The notes under the pieces: generated by a model
What the model was told of the DNA's origin: nothing
Seen by the model: only the letters and a program-made list of their open reading frames with translations
The model's database searches: none
Shown here: one piece after another, positions 35,445 through 48,751 of the stretch
Layout of the letters: each line of letters starts with the position of its first letter
Numbering within the stretch: the stretch's first letter is position 1
NCBI GenBank assembly: GCA_026874595.1
Contig: CM049309.1
Coordinates: 26,229,033 to 26,293,032, forward strand
DNA: 64,000 nucleotides
Origin: Sipunculus nudus
Lineage: Eukaryota > Annelida > Sipuncula > Golfingiida > Sipunculidae
Direction of reading: 5' to 3'
Program-made: the position numbers and the translations under genes

Positions 35445-35847
35445 TTTCCTAATGGGTACAGGCAAGTGCGCCGTATGCTGATTGGTGGACCAAAGTCGGA
35501 TTAAGAGACAGCGCCGTACGCTGATGGATGGACTAAAATTAGTCCGGGTTTAGACATGCTGAGGTAGTACTTTAAAGGTGGCCTGACTTCAGAGCAAACA
35601 AGATGTCACCTATTAATGTCACTATTAGCTTTAGAAGTACATAATCAGATAATAGCGATAATAAGCTACGTTTAATTATCTAAATTATGGCCAAAGATAA
35701 ACGGACGGAAAAGCTCTCATCTTCCTGGCGTTTAACGATGAGGAAGATAAGTTTTCGGGGTTTTCTGAGGCTGCAAACATAACCAAATAATTTCTATAAT
35801 AATATTTTAACACAATTTTATCATTTCATAGATATAATGTACAAGAG
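35441..35847. other. No gene seen
   Basis: A short two-copy motif (GCCGTA.GCTGATKG.TGGAC) occurs near 35470 and 35514. Nothing else is recognised. Confidence 0.4.
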
Positions 35848-37365
35848 TTGAAGTAGATACAGATCAGGACAGATGTTACAGTAGATACAGGCCAGGACAA
35901 GGTTTACAGAAGATACAGACCAGGACAAGGTTAAAGGTAGATACAGACCAGGACAAGGTTTACAGTAGACACAGACCAGGACAAGGGTTACAGTAGATAC
36001 AGACCAGGACAAGGGTTACAGTAGACACAGACCAGGACAAGGGTTACAGTAGATACAGACCAGGACAAGGGTTACAGTAGATACAGACCGGGACAAGGGT
36101 TACAGTAGATACAGACCAGGACAAGGGTTACAGTAGATACAGACCAGGACAGGTGTTAGAGTAGATACAGACCAGGACAAGGTTTACAGAAGATACAGAC
36201 CAGGACAAGGTTTACAGAAGATACAGACCAGGACAAGGTTTACAGTAGATACAGATCAGGACAAGGTTTACAGTAGACACAGACCAGGACAAGGTTTACA
36301 GTAGACACAGGCCAGGACAAGAGTTACAGTAGATACAGATCAGGACAAGGGTTACAGTAGATACAGACCAGGACAAGGGTTACATTAGATACAGACCAGG
36401 ACAAGAGTTACAGTAGATACAGACCAGGACAAGGGGTACAGTAGATACAGACCAGGACAAGGGTTACAGTAGATACAGACCAGGACAAGAGTTACAGTAG
36501 ATACAGACCAGGACAAGGGTTACATTAGATACAGACCAGGACAAGGGTTACAGTAGATATAGACCAGGACAAGGGTTACAGTAGATACAGACCAGGACAA
36601 GAGTTACAGTAGATACAGACCAGGACAAGAATTACAGTAGATACAGACCAGGACAAGGGTTACATTAGATACAGACCAGGACAAGGGTTACAGTAGATAC
36701 AGACCATGACAAGAGTTACAGTAGATACAGACCAGGACAAGAATTACAGTAGATACAGACCAGGACAAGGGTTACATTAGATACAGACCAGGACAAGGGT
36801 TACAGTAGATACAGACCATGACAAGAGTTACAGTAGATACAGACCAGGACAAGAATTACAGTAGATACAGACCAGGACAAGGGTTACATTAGATACAGAC
36901 CAGGACAAGGGTTACAGTAGATACAGACCAGGACAAGAGTTACAGTAGATACAGACCAGGACAAGAATTACAGTAGATACAGACCAGGACAAGGTTTACA
37001 GTAGATACAGACCAGGACAAGGGTTACATTAGACACAGACCAAGACAAGAGTTAGAGTAGACACAGACCAGGACAAGAGTTAGAGTAGATACAGACCAGG
37101 ATAAGAGTTACAGTAGATACAGACCAGGACAAGATTTACAGTAGATACAGATCAGGACAGGTGTTACAGTAGATACAGACCAGGACAAGGGTTACAGTAG
37201 ATACAGACCAGGACAAGGTTTACAGTAGATACAGACCAGGACAAGGGTTACAGTAGATATAGACCAGGACAAGGGTTACAGTAGATACAGACCAGGACAA
37301 GAGTTACAGTAGATACAGACCAGGACAAGGGTAACAGTAGATACAGACCAGGACAAGGGTTACCG
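35848..37365. repeat. 28-bp minisatellite, about 54 copies
   Basis: The unit is CAGTAGATACAGACCAGGAC followed by AAGGGTTA. Variants (GGGTTA, GAGTTA, GAATTA, GTTTACAGAAG, CATTAGA) recur in blocks, for example a GAATTA, GGGTTACATT, GGGTTA cycle between about 36600 and 37000. This indicates amplification of multi-unit segments. Confidence 0.97.
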
Positions 37366-38184
37366 ATGGCTATATACAGGAAACCAGAAAAATTATGTCA
37401 TCAAACCTGATTTTTTTATTATTTTTTTATTCTATTTTTTATTTATTATTTTTTTATTATTCTTTTTCCATGTACCTGATATTGATCTATGGAGAATGAC
37501 AAGTACACTTCAGATGAGTTATGATAAGCTTCATCAACATGTTAATCCAGATAAGTAAAATGCTTGGGCTAGGGAGGCACTTTCAGGCAGATGTCAGTGT
37601 AGGTGTTTTGCATGTGAAGGTACTGCAGCAGGTGATCAAGAAAAATGGGTCTAGCGGTCTAAGGTGTGGGGTCATTAGGGTGTGGGGTATAATATATATA
37701 TATATATATTATTATATATATATTATTATTATTAAGTATTGTTATAATGTAATATTTAAGGTGTCTCAAATAGATCGCATTTAAAGGACATATTGAATGA
37801 TACACAAAACATATTGTCTCATAGTCTTTAATAATCTGGAAAAGAGAGACTGTTTTTATCACTTGGTTGGTAAAGCTAACGTATTCCAAATCTCATATAA
37901 CACAATGGTCTATGAACACTACATAAACTGAACCCATTTCCTGAAGGAAAAACATTTTCTATTTATTCTTTTTCATAAACATGATGTGTGATTCGTTGAA
38001 AAAGCTATTTGCATATCTATGAGCACTGTCAACTCGGCAATTGACGTCACCCACAGGAGATTTAAACCCATGTATTCTCAATCTCATCAAAAGCTAAGTA
38101 TTTCTGACACTCTCAGCCCCAAATTGTCAAGGAAGAATTCACACTAACGTCGTAATTATCCCGTCCTTGTTTAGTCCAACGTAC
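37366..38184. other. No gene seen; AT-rich with TA repeat
   Basis: A T/A-rich stretch lies at 37410-37470 and a TA/ATT microsatellite at 37690-37735. No gene recognised. Confidence 0.5.
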
Positions 38185-39585
38185 CAGGTTTGAACATGAA
38201 ATTCATCTACCGCCAAATAATCCAGGAAACTACAGGTCATATGGTACGTATCAAATCCATGTACACCAGGTGTGTACGAACAGGGAATTAACCTACAGCC
38301 AAGTCATCCAGGAAACTACAGGTCACACGGTACTTATCAAATCTATGTTCACCAGGTACGAACAGGAAATTCATCTACAGCCAAGTCATCCAGGAAACTA
38401 CAGGTCACACGGTACTTATCAAATCCATGTTCACCAGGTAGGTGAAAGGAATTCATCTACAGCGTAGTCAACCAAGAAACTGCAGGTCACACGTTACTCA
38501 TCAAAGCCATGTACACCAGGTACGAACAGGAAATTCATCTACAGCCGAGTCATCCAGGAAACTACAGGTCACACGGTACTTATCAAATCCATGTTCACCA
38601 GGTAGGTGAAAGGAATTCATCTACAGCGGAGTCAACCAAGAAACTGCAGGTCACACGTTACTCATCAAAGCCATGTACACCAGGTATGAACAGGAAATTC
38701 ATCTACAGCCAAGTCATCCAGGAAACTACAGGTCACACGGTACTTATCAAATCCATGTTCACCAGGTAGGTGAAAGGAATTCATCTACAGCGGAGTCAAC
38801 CAAGAAACTGCAGGTCACACGTTACTCATCAAAGCCATGTACACCAGGTACGAACAGGAAATTCATCTACAGCCAAGTCATCCAGGAAACTACAGGTCAC
38901 ACGGTACTTATCAAATCCATGTTCACCAGGTAGGTGAAAGGAATTCATCTACAGCGGAGTCAACCAAGAAACTGCAGGTCACACGTTACTCATCAAAGCC
39001 ATGTACACCAGGTACGAACAGGAAATTCATCTACAGCCAAGTCATCCAAGAAACTACAGGTCACACGGTACTTATCAAATCCATGTTCACCAGGTAGGTG
39101 AAAGGAATTCATCTACAGCGGAGTCAACCAAGAAACTGCAGGTCACACGTTACTCATCAAAGCCATGTACACCAGGTACGAACAGGAAATTCATCTACAG
39201 CCAAGTCATCCAGGAAACTACAGGTCACACGGTACTTATCAAATCCATGTTCACCAGGTAGGTGAAAGGAATTCATCTACAGCGGAGTCAACCAAGAAAC
39301 TGCAGGTCACACGTTACTCATCAAAGCCATGTACACCAGGTACGAACAGGAAATTCATCTACAGCGGAGTCAACCAAGAAACTACAGGTCACACGTTACT
39401 CATCAAAGCCACGTACACCAGGTACGAACAGGAAATTCATCTACAGCGGAGTCAACCAAGAAACTGCAGGTCACACGTTACTCATCAAAGCCATGTACAC
39501 CAGGTACGAACAGGAAATTCATCTACAGCCAAGTCATCCAGGAAACTACGGGTCGGTACTAATCAAATCCATGTACACCAGGTAT
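38185..39585. repeat. 82-bp satellite with 164-bp higher-order dimer
   Basis: About 17 monomers of 82 bp. Type A carries CAGCCAAGTCATCCAGGAAA and CACGGTACTTATC. Type B carries CAGCGGAGTCAACCAAGAAA and CACGTTACTCATC plus AGGTGAAAGG in place of ACGAACAGGAA. Between about 38350 and 39260, A and B alternate strictly, giving near-identical 164-bp dimers, while the flanks are less ordered. Open frames of 86 codons repeated every 164 bp are products of the array. Confidence 0.95.
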
Positions 39586-40954
39586 ACCTAACCCAGCATG
39601 TTACTGAACATCATAAAGTGTATTAAAATAGAGATAGAATATAAAAATAGCTTCAAGACAAGGCAATTAAATGAGGTGGAATGATGGAGACGATAACGCC
39701 TCCGGAGATTGATCATTTATCAAGCTGTGCCATCCCGTATCAAAGGAGCTACTGCATTATGTTAACAACACGTCTTCTGAACCGAAAACCCTTACCTCAT
39801 TTATGTATTACCTTTACATATTCTTTAAAATAAAGTACGCAATTCAAATTAAGCTTAAGTCCGTTCTGCTTTTGTAAAATCATTTCTTGTTTCTTCCCAC
39901 AGTAATCGTCTTGTTTCTTGGAAATGATATGTTTACATCGCCGTTGATTGGCCAGTGATTATATCTACCTCAGTAGACCGTCTGTTGTTTGCTTTAGTTA
40001 CGCTTCGATTTCGTGGAGGAGGGTCCAGTGAGCCAGTTTCCTGCCTGCCCTGAAACATGTTCCTGCTTTGTGGTTTGACCAGTGTTCGTGGGAATGATAG
40101 AGTATTTGTAAACAGTCGCCCTCAGTCACAAGGCTGTTATGGATTACTGATCTCGGCGGCCCAAGCCACTATATTACCGCGAGATGCGCCCTCAAATCAC
40201 TCAACCAGTTTGGCCTTTTCAATCAGCCATGGCCCAACTTCAGACCACTTGCTCCAATTACCGAATGGCTTTAACCCCACCTCACTCTGCTCGCTTCAAA
40301 GCCTGGCATAGACTGGTTTATAATTGAAGTATGGTACAGAACCGTTCTCCCGGAGCTTTGTTGAAGAATATAGATCTTCGAGGCTAAAGGGCTGGTTTTA
40401 TATAACCATCCACTGTCTTTACAAGATCCTTTATACTGAAAACCCGTGTCGGAACATATTAATTAACATAGATTGCCAGGGAGTTCTGCCTATGAATTCC
40501 CCAAAATCATGTTAACGTAGTAAATGATATCTAGTCTGAGAACTTTTCCTATTTTACAATATATAATGCACGCCTGTTCTTACAAATTCTTTGAACATGC
40601 ACCGTGGACCATATTACTTGTATGCCGTTAACGCTTTCCTTAACGTGTGAACGAATGAAAATCTATAATCATGAGGATAGCCCCTAACGTACTCCATATG
40701 ATCGTTGTTTCCTAAAATTACCAAAGTGTAGTACAACCTTCTTACTGCATAAACTGACAGCTCTCTCATGTTTAAAATTAATTATTACACGCATCGAATG
40801 AAAACATGTTTTAAGACTCACATATGTGCTAAACATGTGTTATAAGAAATTTATTAATGAGCAACGATTAAACACCTAAACTTGTCTGAGACATGTTTAA
40901 AACATGTTTACTTTTTAACTGGCGGCTAAAATAAAGTTTAATCAACTGCTGAAG
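39586..40954. other. No gene seen
   Basis: No convincing gene. An 84-codon plus frame at 40057-40311 has no recognisable motif. Confidence 0.4.
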
Positions 40955-43535
40955 AAAAGCAGAAGGCACTATATGACGATACAGAAACAGTTCAGACAAA
41001 GCAGAAGGCACTATATGACGGTACAGAAACAGTTCAGACGTAGCAGAAAGCAATAAAGGACGGTACAGAAACAGTTCATACAAAGCAGAAGGCACTATAC
41101 GACGGTACAGAAACAGTTCATACAAAGCAGAAGGCACTATATGACGGCACAGAAACAGTTGAGACGAAGCAGAAGGCACTATATGACGGTACAGAAACAG
41201 TTCATACAATGCAGAAGGCACTATATGACGGTACAGAAACAGTTCATACAAAGCAGAAGGCAATAAATGACGGTACAGAAATAGTTCATACAAAGCAGAA
41301 GGCACTATACGACGGTACAGAAACAGTTCATACAAAGCAGAAGGCACTATATGACGGTACAGAAAGAGTTCAGTCGAAGCAGAAAGCAATAAATAACCTT
41401 ACAGAAACAGTTCATACAAAGCAGAAGGCACTATACGACGGTACAGAAACAGTTCATACAAAGCAGAAGGCACTATAGGGCGGTACAGAAACAGTTCATA
41501 CAAAGGAGATGGCATTATATGACGGTACAGAAATAGTTCATACAAAGCAGAAGGCACTATATGACGGTACAGAAACAGTTCATACAAAGCAGAAAGCACT
41601 ATATGACGGTACAGAAACAGTTGAGACGAAGCAGAAGGCAATAAATGACGGTACAGAAACAGTTAATACAAAGCGAAGTCACTATATGACGGTACAGAAA
41701 CAGTTCATACAAAGCAGAAGGCACTATATGACGGCACAGAAACAGTTGAGACGAAGCAGAAAACAATAAATCACGGTACAGAAACAGTTCATACAAAGCA
41801 GATGGCACTATGTGACGGTACAGAAACAGTTAAGACAAAGCAGAAAGCAATATATAACGGTACAGAAACACTTCATACAAAGCAGAAGACACTATATGAC
41901 GGTACAGAAACAGTTGAAACGAAGCAGAAAACAATAAATGATGGTACAGAAACAGTTCATACAAAGCAGAAGGCACTATATGACGGTACAGAAACAGTTC
42001 AGACAAAGCAGAAAGCAATATATGACGGTACAGAAACAGTTCATACAAAGCAGAAGGCACTATATGACGGTACAGAAACAGTTCATACAAAGCAGAAGGC
42101 ACTATACGACGGTACAGAAACAGTTCATACAAAGCAGAAGGCACTATATGACGGTACAGAAAGAGTTCAGACGAAGCAGAAAGCAATAAATTACCTTACA
42201 GAAACAGTTCATACAAAGCAGAAGGCACTATACGACGGTACAGAAACAGTTTATACAAAGCAGAAGGCACTATAGGGCGGTACAGAAACAGTTCATACAA
42301 AGGAGATGGCATTATATGACGGTACATAAACAGTTCATACAAAGCAGAAGGCACTATATGACGGTACAGAAACAGTTCATACAAAGCAGAAAGCACTATA
42401 TGACGGTACAGAAACAGTTGAGACGAAGCAGAAGGCAATAAATGACGGTACAGAAACAGTTAATACAAAGCAGAAGTCACTATATGACGGTACAGAAACA
42501 GTTCATACAAAGCAGAAGGCACTATATGACGGCACAGAAACAGTTGAGACGAAGCAGAAAACAATAAATCACGGTACAGAAACAGTTCATACAAAGCAGA
42601 TGGCACTATGTGACGGTACAGAAACAGTTCAGACAAAGCAAAAAGCAATATATGACGGTACAGAAACACTTCATACAAAGCAAAAGGCACTATATGACGG
42701 TACAGAAATAGTTGAAACGAAGCAGAAAACAATAAATGATGGTACAGAAACAGTTCATACAAAGCAGAAGGCACTATATGACGGTACAGAAACAGTTCAG
42801 ACAAAGCAGAAAGCAATATATGACGGTACAGAAACAGTTCATACAAAGCAGAAGGCACTATATGACGGTACAGAAACAGTTGAGACGAAGCAGAAAGCAA
42901 TATATGACGGTACAGAAACAGTTCATACAAAGCAGAAGGCACTATATGACGGTACAGAAACAGTTGAGACGAAGCAGAAGGCACTATATGACGGTACAGA
43001 AACAGTTCATACAAAGCAAAAGGCACTATATGACGGTACAGAAACAGTTCATACAAAGCAGAAGGCACTATATGACGGTACAGAAACAGTTCATACAAAG
43101 CAGAAGGCAATAAATGACGGTACAGAAATAGTTCATACAAAGCAGAAGGCACTATACGACGGTACAGAAACAGTTCATACAAAGCAGAAGGCACTATATG
43201 ACGGTACAGAAACAGTTCATACAAAGCAAAAGGCACTATATGACGGTACAGAAACAGTTCATACAAAGCAGAAGGCACTATATGACGGTACAGAAACAGT
43301 TCATACAAAGCAGAAGGCAATAAATGACGGTACAGAAACAGTTCATACAAAGCAGAAGGCACTATACGACGGTACAGAAACAGTTCATACAAAGCAGAAG
43401 GCAATAAATGACGGTACAGAAACAGTTCATACAAAGCAGAAGGCACTATACGACGGTACAGAAACAGTTCATACAAAGCAGAAGGCACTATACGACGGTA
43501 CAGAAACAGTTCATACAAAGCAGAAGGCACTTTAT
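40955..43535. repeat. 42-bp satellite, about 61 copies, open in three frames
   Basis: The unit is GACGGTACAGAAACAGTTCA followed by TACAAAGCAGAAGGCACTATAT. Since 42 is divisible by three and stop-free in three frames, it reads DGTETVHTKQKALY and TVQKQFIQSRRHYM on the plus strand and LFLYRHIVPSALYE on the minus strand, over up to 356 codons. Monomer variants (KAIN, KAIY, VET, VQT) occur in patterned order. A 19-monomer block is duplicated about 797 bp apart (the marker TATAGGGCGG at 41474 and 42271). No start context, splice signal or domain supports a gene. Confidence 0.95.
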
Positions 43536-46500
43536 ATCACTATCATATATACTGAAAGGCATATTATCTGAAAACCCTTCGTTTTTATTAAACATTTTCT
43601 TCACGTTTCTCTATGTAAAGTGATCACTATCCGATTTTGTCAAGCGACATTATCGGGCGATTTTTTTCGGCAGAATTTCTCAAAATCTGATGGATTTAGT
43701 TGGCCGATTTTGGGTGTCACATTTACCGACGCGCGCTATTATCGCTCAGGATGGCGTCTCGTTAATGTGATCTGCTACTGAGCCTTCTAGGAGAAAGGCC
43801 GAAAGGAACTACATGTTCGCTTTGTGGCTGGGCGTAAGGAAAAGAGTACGATGGAAGCGTGATTTATAGGTTAAACCTTTTTGTATGCGGACTGAGTGAA
43901 GAGGATGAACCATCCTACTTCAATTTAATGAAGTTATCTTCTCATATCTCGGGGGGGGGGGGGGAGGAGTAGGAAAATATAGGGTTCAACCAAGGATGAC
44001 TAAAAAAAAAAAAAAAAAGGAAAGAAAGCCTACCCCACGTATCCGCCTCAATTTCTCTGTTATCTAATGGAATTGGTAAAACCCTACATCCAGTTTCAGG
44101 ATATCACATTTTTGCATGTGTGCACAAATTTAGAGAATGACATTCTACGTGCATGTTTGTCTGATTTATAGGATTACCTGTTTCTAGAATTGCAAAGAGA
44201 TGGTATGTATTCATCTATCCTGGATTAATCAGCTTACATGTTATCATTCTTTTTCATTTGACAACAAACGCCAACACCAGCAGATATTTCGAGTAGCTAG
44301 GTTTTAATTTTTATTATTATATCCCTTTGAAGTGTGATGATCAGTTATACGTCTGGCGACTCTCTATAATCTATCAGATTAAATTTATTAAAACGGATTG
44401 ACTCAACGCCGATGACTCAATGAAAAACGTGACCCATGAACGGTATTGCCTGTTGGGTTAACCTGTTAACATCAGGTAATACTCAGTTCGGGCGGCGTGA
44501 TATGCATGGCATCAGTCATAATATATAATTTTGGTCTAATCATTCCTGACTTTGTCCAGTTACTTCGGACTTTTATATTTATACACTGCCTTGTCTTTTA
44601 CTTTTCTACTTGCTGAAGAAGAGCAAGTGATCGAGCCCAAAAGTCCACTAAGATATGAATATACAATGATGGATAGAGAGTACGGCATATATACAATTGA
44701 TTATTGTCATTCATGAGTTGTTAATATTGAATAGTTTTTTTAGGATGTTCTCACATAAAACTGAGTTACTTGTTCAGAGTAGCTTGTAACACAGTTGGAA
44801 AGATTGCTCAATAAACTTGTCAGACCCTGTATGGAAGGATCGATAAATTAAGGCAAACTTAACCCTGTTCGCTCAGTCTTATGCTTAAACAATTGCAAAT
44901 GTCACAACAGAAATGTTCGCACAGTGTAATTACTATAGTATATCAATGGATAGTCCTTGGTTCATTTATATTGATTAATAAAGTAAAGGTCGTCTTTTAA
45001 GAATACATGAAATTTTGAAACTTTACTCTTCAGTTTAGTAGAATGGGTCTTTAATTATTATATAAAAAAAAGAAATATGTCATTATACAACTGTAATGAA
45101 AAAAAATTAAAGTAATAACGTGCGGAACGTGACTTCGGACCCAACAAAAATAAATAAAATCGGCCGACTTTGTCGCACTTAGTGGCTCACTATACGATTT
45201 CGCAAATCGCCTGATGAAATCGGCCGAATTTTAATTGACAGACTCTTGGCGACGCCGACTTTTTTTATTTTGAAATTAATTTAACCATTGGCTTCCAGCA
45301 TTTTAAATATATTCAACATGTTGCCAATTCAGCTTCACACAAAATTCAGGGTAAAGGATGTTTCAAGCTGAAACAGGTGACCGTTTATTTGAACATGTCA
45401 GGATTAATGTAAATAAGGTACGTTTTTCAGGTGGAAACATGTAAATACTTATACATGCAAATCACTTAAAAAATGTATACATCACCTATCCCTGAAACAT
45501 ATTTCAAAATAAATTGTAAAAGCATAGATTTAAACGCGTTTTTATTTGAAAAACCCCACGTGTTTAACATGTGATAAAATGTTGTTTTAATATGAACCAT
45601 GAAACGTGTGCATGTATTTCTTTATATGACATTTAAAACTCACTGCTCTGGAGTATCTGTAATGAAATTTGGTTTATTTAACACTATGGCTAGGCAATAG
45701 TGAATGGACGCGTGATGCATTATACCCATGGCACGTGACTTGGCCGGACGGATAAGCTACACCTCCATATTTAATGATATGTGTACGTGTGAGCAGTCAA
45801 GAATAGTTGGTCCTCTGGCGAAGTGGGAATCTTAAAGGACCAAGCTCTAGAAAGCTGAAAGTGCGTGATAAGAATGGAACGAACGGAGACTGATACCAAG
45901 CAATGCGTCAGAATCCACCGCGGGTCTCACAACTTATCAAGCTTTCAGAGTGTATAAACCAGTCGATCAGTCGTCACGGTGTGACCGGTGTCTGGCTGAG
46001 GCAGCTTACTGCGACCTTTCGCTTCTGGGATGACAGGAATTAGTGCCATCGTCGGACCGTTTGTATGGCCGATTAGACTATCTCAGGCTATCTAAACCTA
46101 TGGACTACGTGATGCCATGACATTTAATGTTACTATTTATGAACGGTTGACAGGACCAATCACACTCTAGCTCTGACCTGTTATTTTTTTTTCTTTTATT
46201 TCGGACTATGTAACCGTGGTTGCTTGCAAAGCATATACTGAGAACATATTTGTTTATATGCAATGAATCATCTCAAATTGTAAAGAGTACAGGGTAACAT
46301 TATTTATTATTTATTTGATAAAAAGAATGATTGTGATCAAAATACCACTATCTCTTGCTATATAAATAGTTTGATGTATTACTAAGTCCTGTTTTTACAT
46401 AATTTTGCAAGGTAAATCAGTTTTATTTTTCATTAATCAATCTTCCGAATATTGACAAAGTCAGTCTCCATTTTAACTTTTTTTGTAAATTACAGTAAAG

Positions 46501-46849
46501 TCAAGTGGCACTTATACATATACGGAAGACTTTGGATGATTAAGCAAATAAAAATGATAAAACGTGTCAGGAATTTTATCAATGAATAATATCTTGCTTA
46601 AATGCATGGCGAGAATTTCCTAAAATGCTCCATATAACAAAGTCCGCTATTGTATTTGCTCTAAGCGTGGTTGCAGATGTTTTACCACAAATTAATGCAT
46701 TCCATAAGAAAATACCTTTATCATCCCAGGATACATTTGAACAAAATATTAATAATTTGATTTATAATTCATTGCTATTTCAAGACCAGTGCTCATAGCT
46801 TCCTTTTAGGGAAAATACTGGTACAGCTAAAGACAACGATTAACTGAAA
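43536..46849. other. No gene seen
   Basis: AT-rich sequence with a G14 tract (43951-43964) and an A16 tract (about 44003-44018). CGGCCGA-containing segments near 43640-43710 and 45155-45230 resemble each other weakly. Confidence 0.4.
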
Positions 46850-48445
46850 AAACATTCCACACGACTTTCCACATTATTACTACACAGAGGTGATCAGAGA
46901 ATATGATATAGAGAGACATTCCACACGATTTTCCACATTACTACAACAAAGAAATGATCTGAGAATGTGAAATAGAGAGACATTAGACACGAGTTTCCAC
47001 ATTACTACAACAAATAAGTGATCAGAGAATGTGACATAGAGAGACATTCCACACGATTTTCCATATTACTACAACAAAGAAGTGATCATAGAATATGATA
47101 TAGAGAGACATTCCACACGATTTTCCATATTACTACAACAAATAAGTGATCAGAGAATGTGATATAGAGGGACATTCCACACAATTTTCCATATTACTAC
47201 AACAAAGAAGTGATCAGAGAATATGATAAAGAGAAACATTCCACACGATTTTCCATATTACTGCAACATAGAAGTGATCAGAGAATGTGAGATAGAGAGA
47301 CATTCCACACGATTTTCCACATTACTACAACAAATAAGTTATCAGAGAATGTGACATAGAGAGACATTCCACACGATTTTCCACATTACTACAACAAAGA
47401 AGTGATCAGAGAATGTGACATAGAGAGACATTCCACACGATTTTCATCATTACTACCACAAAGAAGTGATCAGAAAATGTGACATAGACATTCCACACGA
47501 TTTTCCACATTACTACAACAAAGAAGTGATCAGAGAATGTGATATTGAGAGACATTCCACACGATTTTCCACATTACTACAACAAATAAGTGATCAGAGA
47601 ATGTGACATAGAGAGACATTCCACACGATTTTCCATATTACTACAACAAATAAGTGATCAGAGAATGTGATATAGAGAGACATTCCACACGATTTTCCAT
47701 ATTACTACAACAAATAAGTGATCAGAGAATGTGATATAGAGGGACATTCCACACAATTTTCCATATTACTACAACAAAGAAGTGATCAGAGAATATGATA
47801 TAGAGAGACATTCCACACGATTTTCCACATTACTACAACAAATACATGATCAAAGAATGTGATATAGAGAGACATTCCGCACAATTTTCACATTACTACG
47901 ACAAATAAGTGATCCGAGAATGTGATATAGAGAGACATTCCACACGATTTTCCACATTACTACAACAAATAAGTGATCAGAGAATGTGACATAGGGAGAC
48001 ATTCCACACGATATTCATCATTACTACAACAAAGAAGTGATCAGAAAATGTGACATAGACATTCCACACGATTTTCCACATTACTACAACAAATACGTGA
48101 TCAAAGAATATAATATAGAGAGACATTCCACACGATTTTCCATATTACAACAACAAAAAAGTGATTAAAGAATGTGATATAGAGAGACAATCCACACGAT
48201 CTTCCACATTACTGCTACACAGAAGTAATCTGAGATACTATTTTCCACATTACTATAATACAGAAGAAATCAGAGAATATGATATAAAGAGACAATCCAC
48301 ACGCTTATCCACATTACTACTCCACAGAAGTAATCAGAGAATATGATATAGAGATATTCCACTCGATTTTCCGCATTTCTTCTACAGAAAAGTGATCGGA
48401 GAAGATGATATGGAGAGACATTCCACACAAATTTTTACATATCTA
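46850..48445. repeat. 64-bp minisatellite, about 25 copies
   Basis: GAGACATTCCACACGATTTT recurs every 64 bases (for example 47041 and 47105), followed by CCACATTACTACAACAAAGA and AGTGATCAGAGAATGTGATA. Units at the right end are more diverged, as expected for array edges. Confidence 0.95.
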
Positions 48446-48751
48446 CTACTGAGAAGATTTTTTTCTTTCGAGATTTTGTTTGCCTACACATCAGGTATTA
48501 AAATATTGAGGTTGGTCCATTGTCAGCCCTGTGGCAATTTTAGCCAATTATCATAAAACAAAAATGGCCGCCACAATCATATAAAAATAGCAAAAATGCT
48601 ATGATTTCCACCACATTTGTTACAGAGGGTCACCAAAAGAAGGATTCTAAGATATTATGACCCAGGGAAGTCATTTCTGATATTGTTGTAGGAATAATGA
48701 CCATCATTTTCAAAATGGCGCTTCTGCTTTTGAAAAAAAATGTCAATCATG
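48446..48751. other. No gene seen
   Basis: About 300 bp with no feature recognised. Confidence 0.4.

Noticed and set aside
35848-37365. CRISPR-like array of regular short repeats
   Set aside because: Units are directly adjacent without unique spacers, and the DNA is eukaryotic; it is a minisatellite.
38270-39626. Series of 86- to 153-codon open frames
   Set aside because: Identical frames every 164 bp reflect the satellite dimer.
42460-43571. Long open frames of 323 and 356 codons on opposite strands
   Set aside because: Both come from the 42-bp satellite, whose length is divisible by three; no domain or gene signals support coding.
44605-44655. Hammerhead or Penelope-like motif at GCTGAAGAAGAGCAAG
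   Set aside because: Catalytic core bases and flanking stems cannot be completed; similarity limited to one short word.
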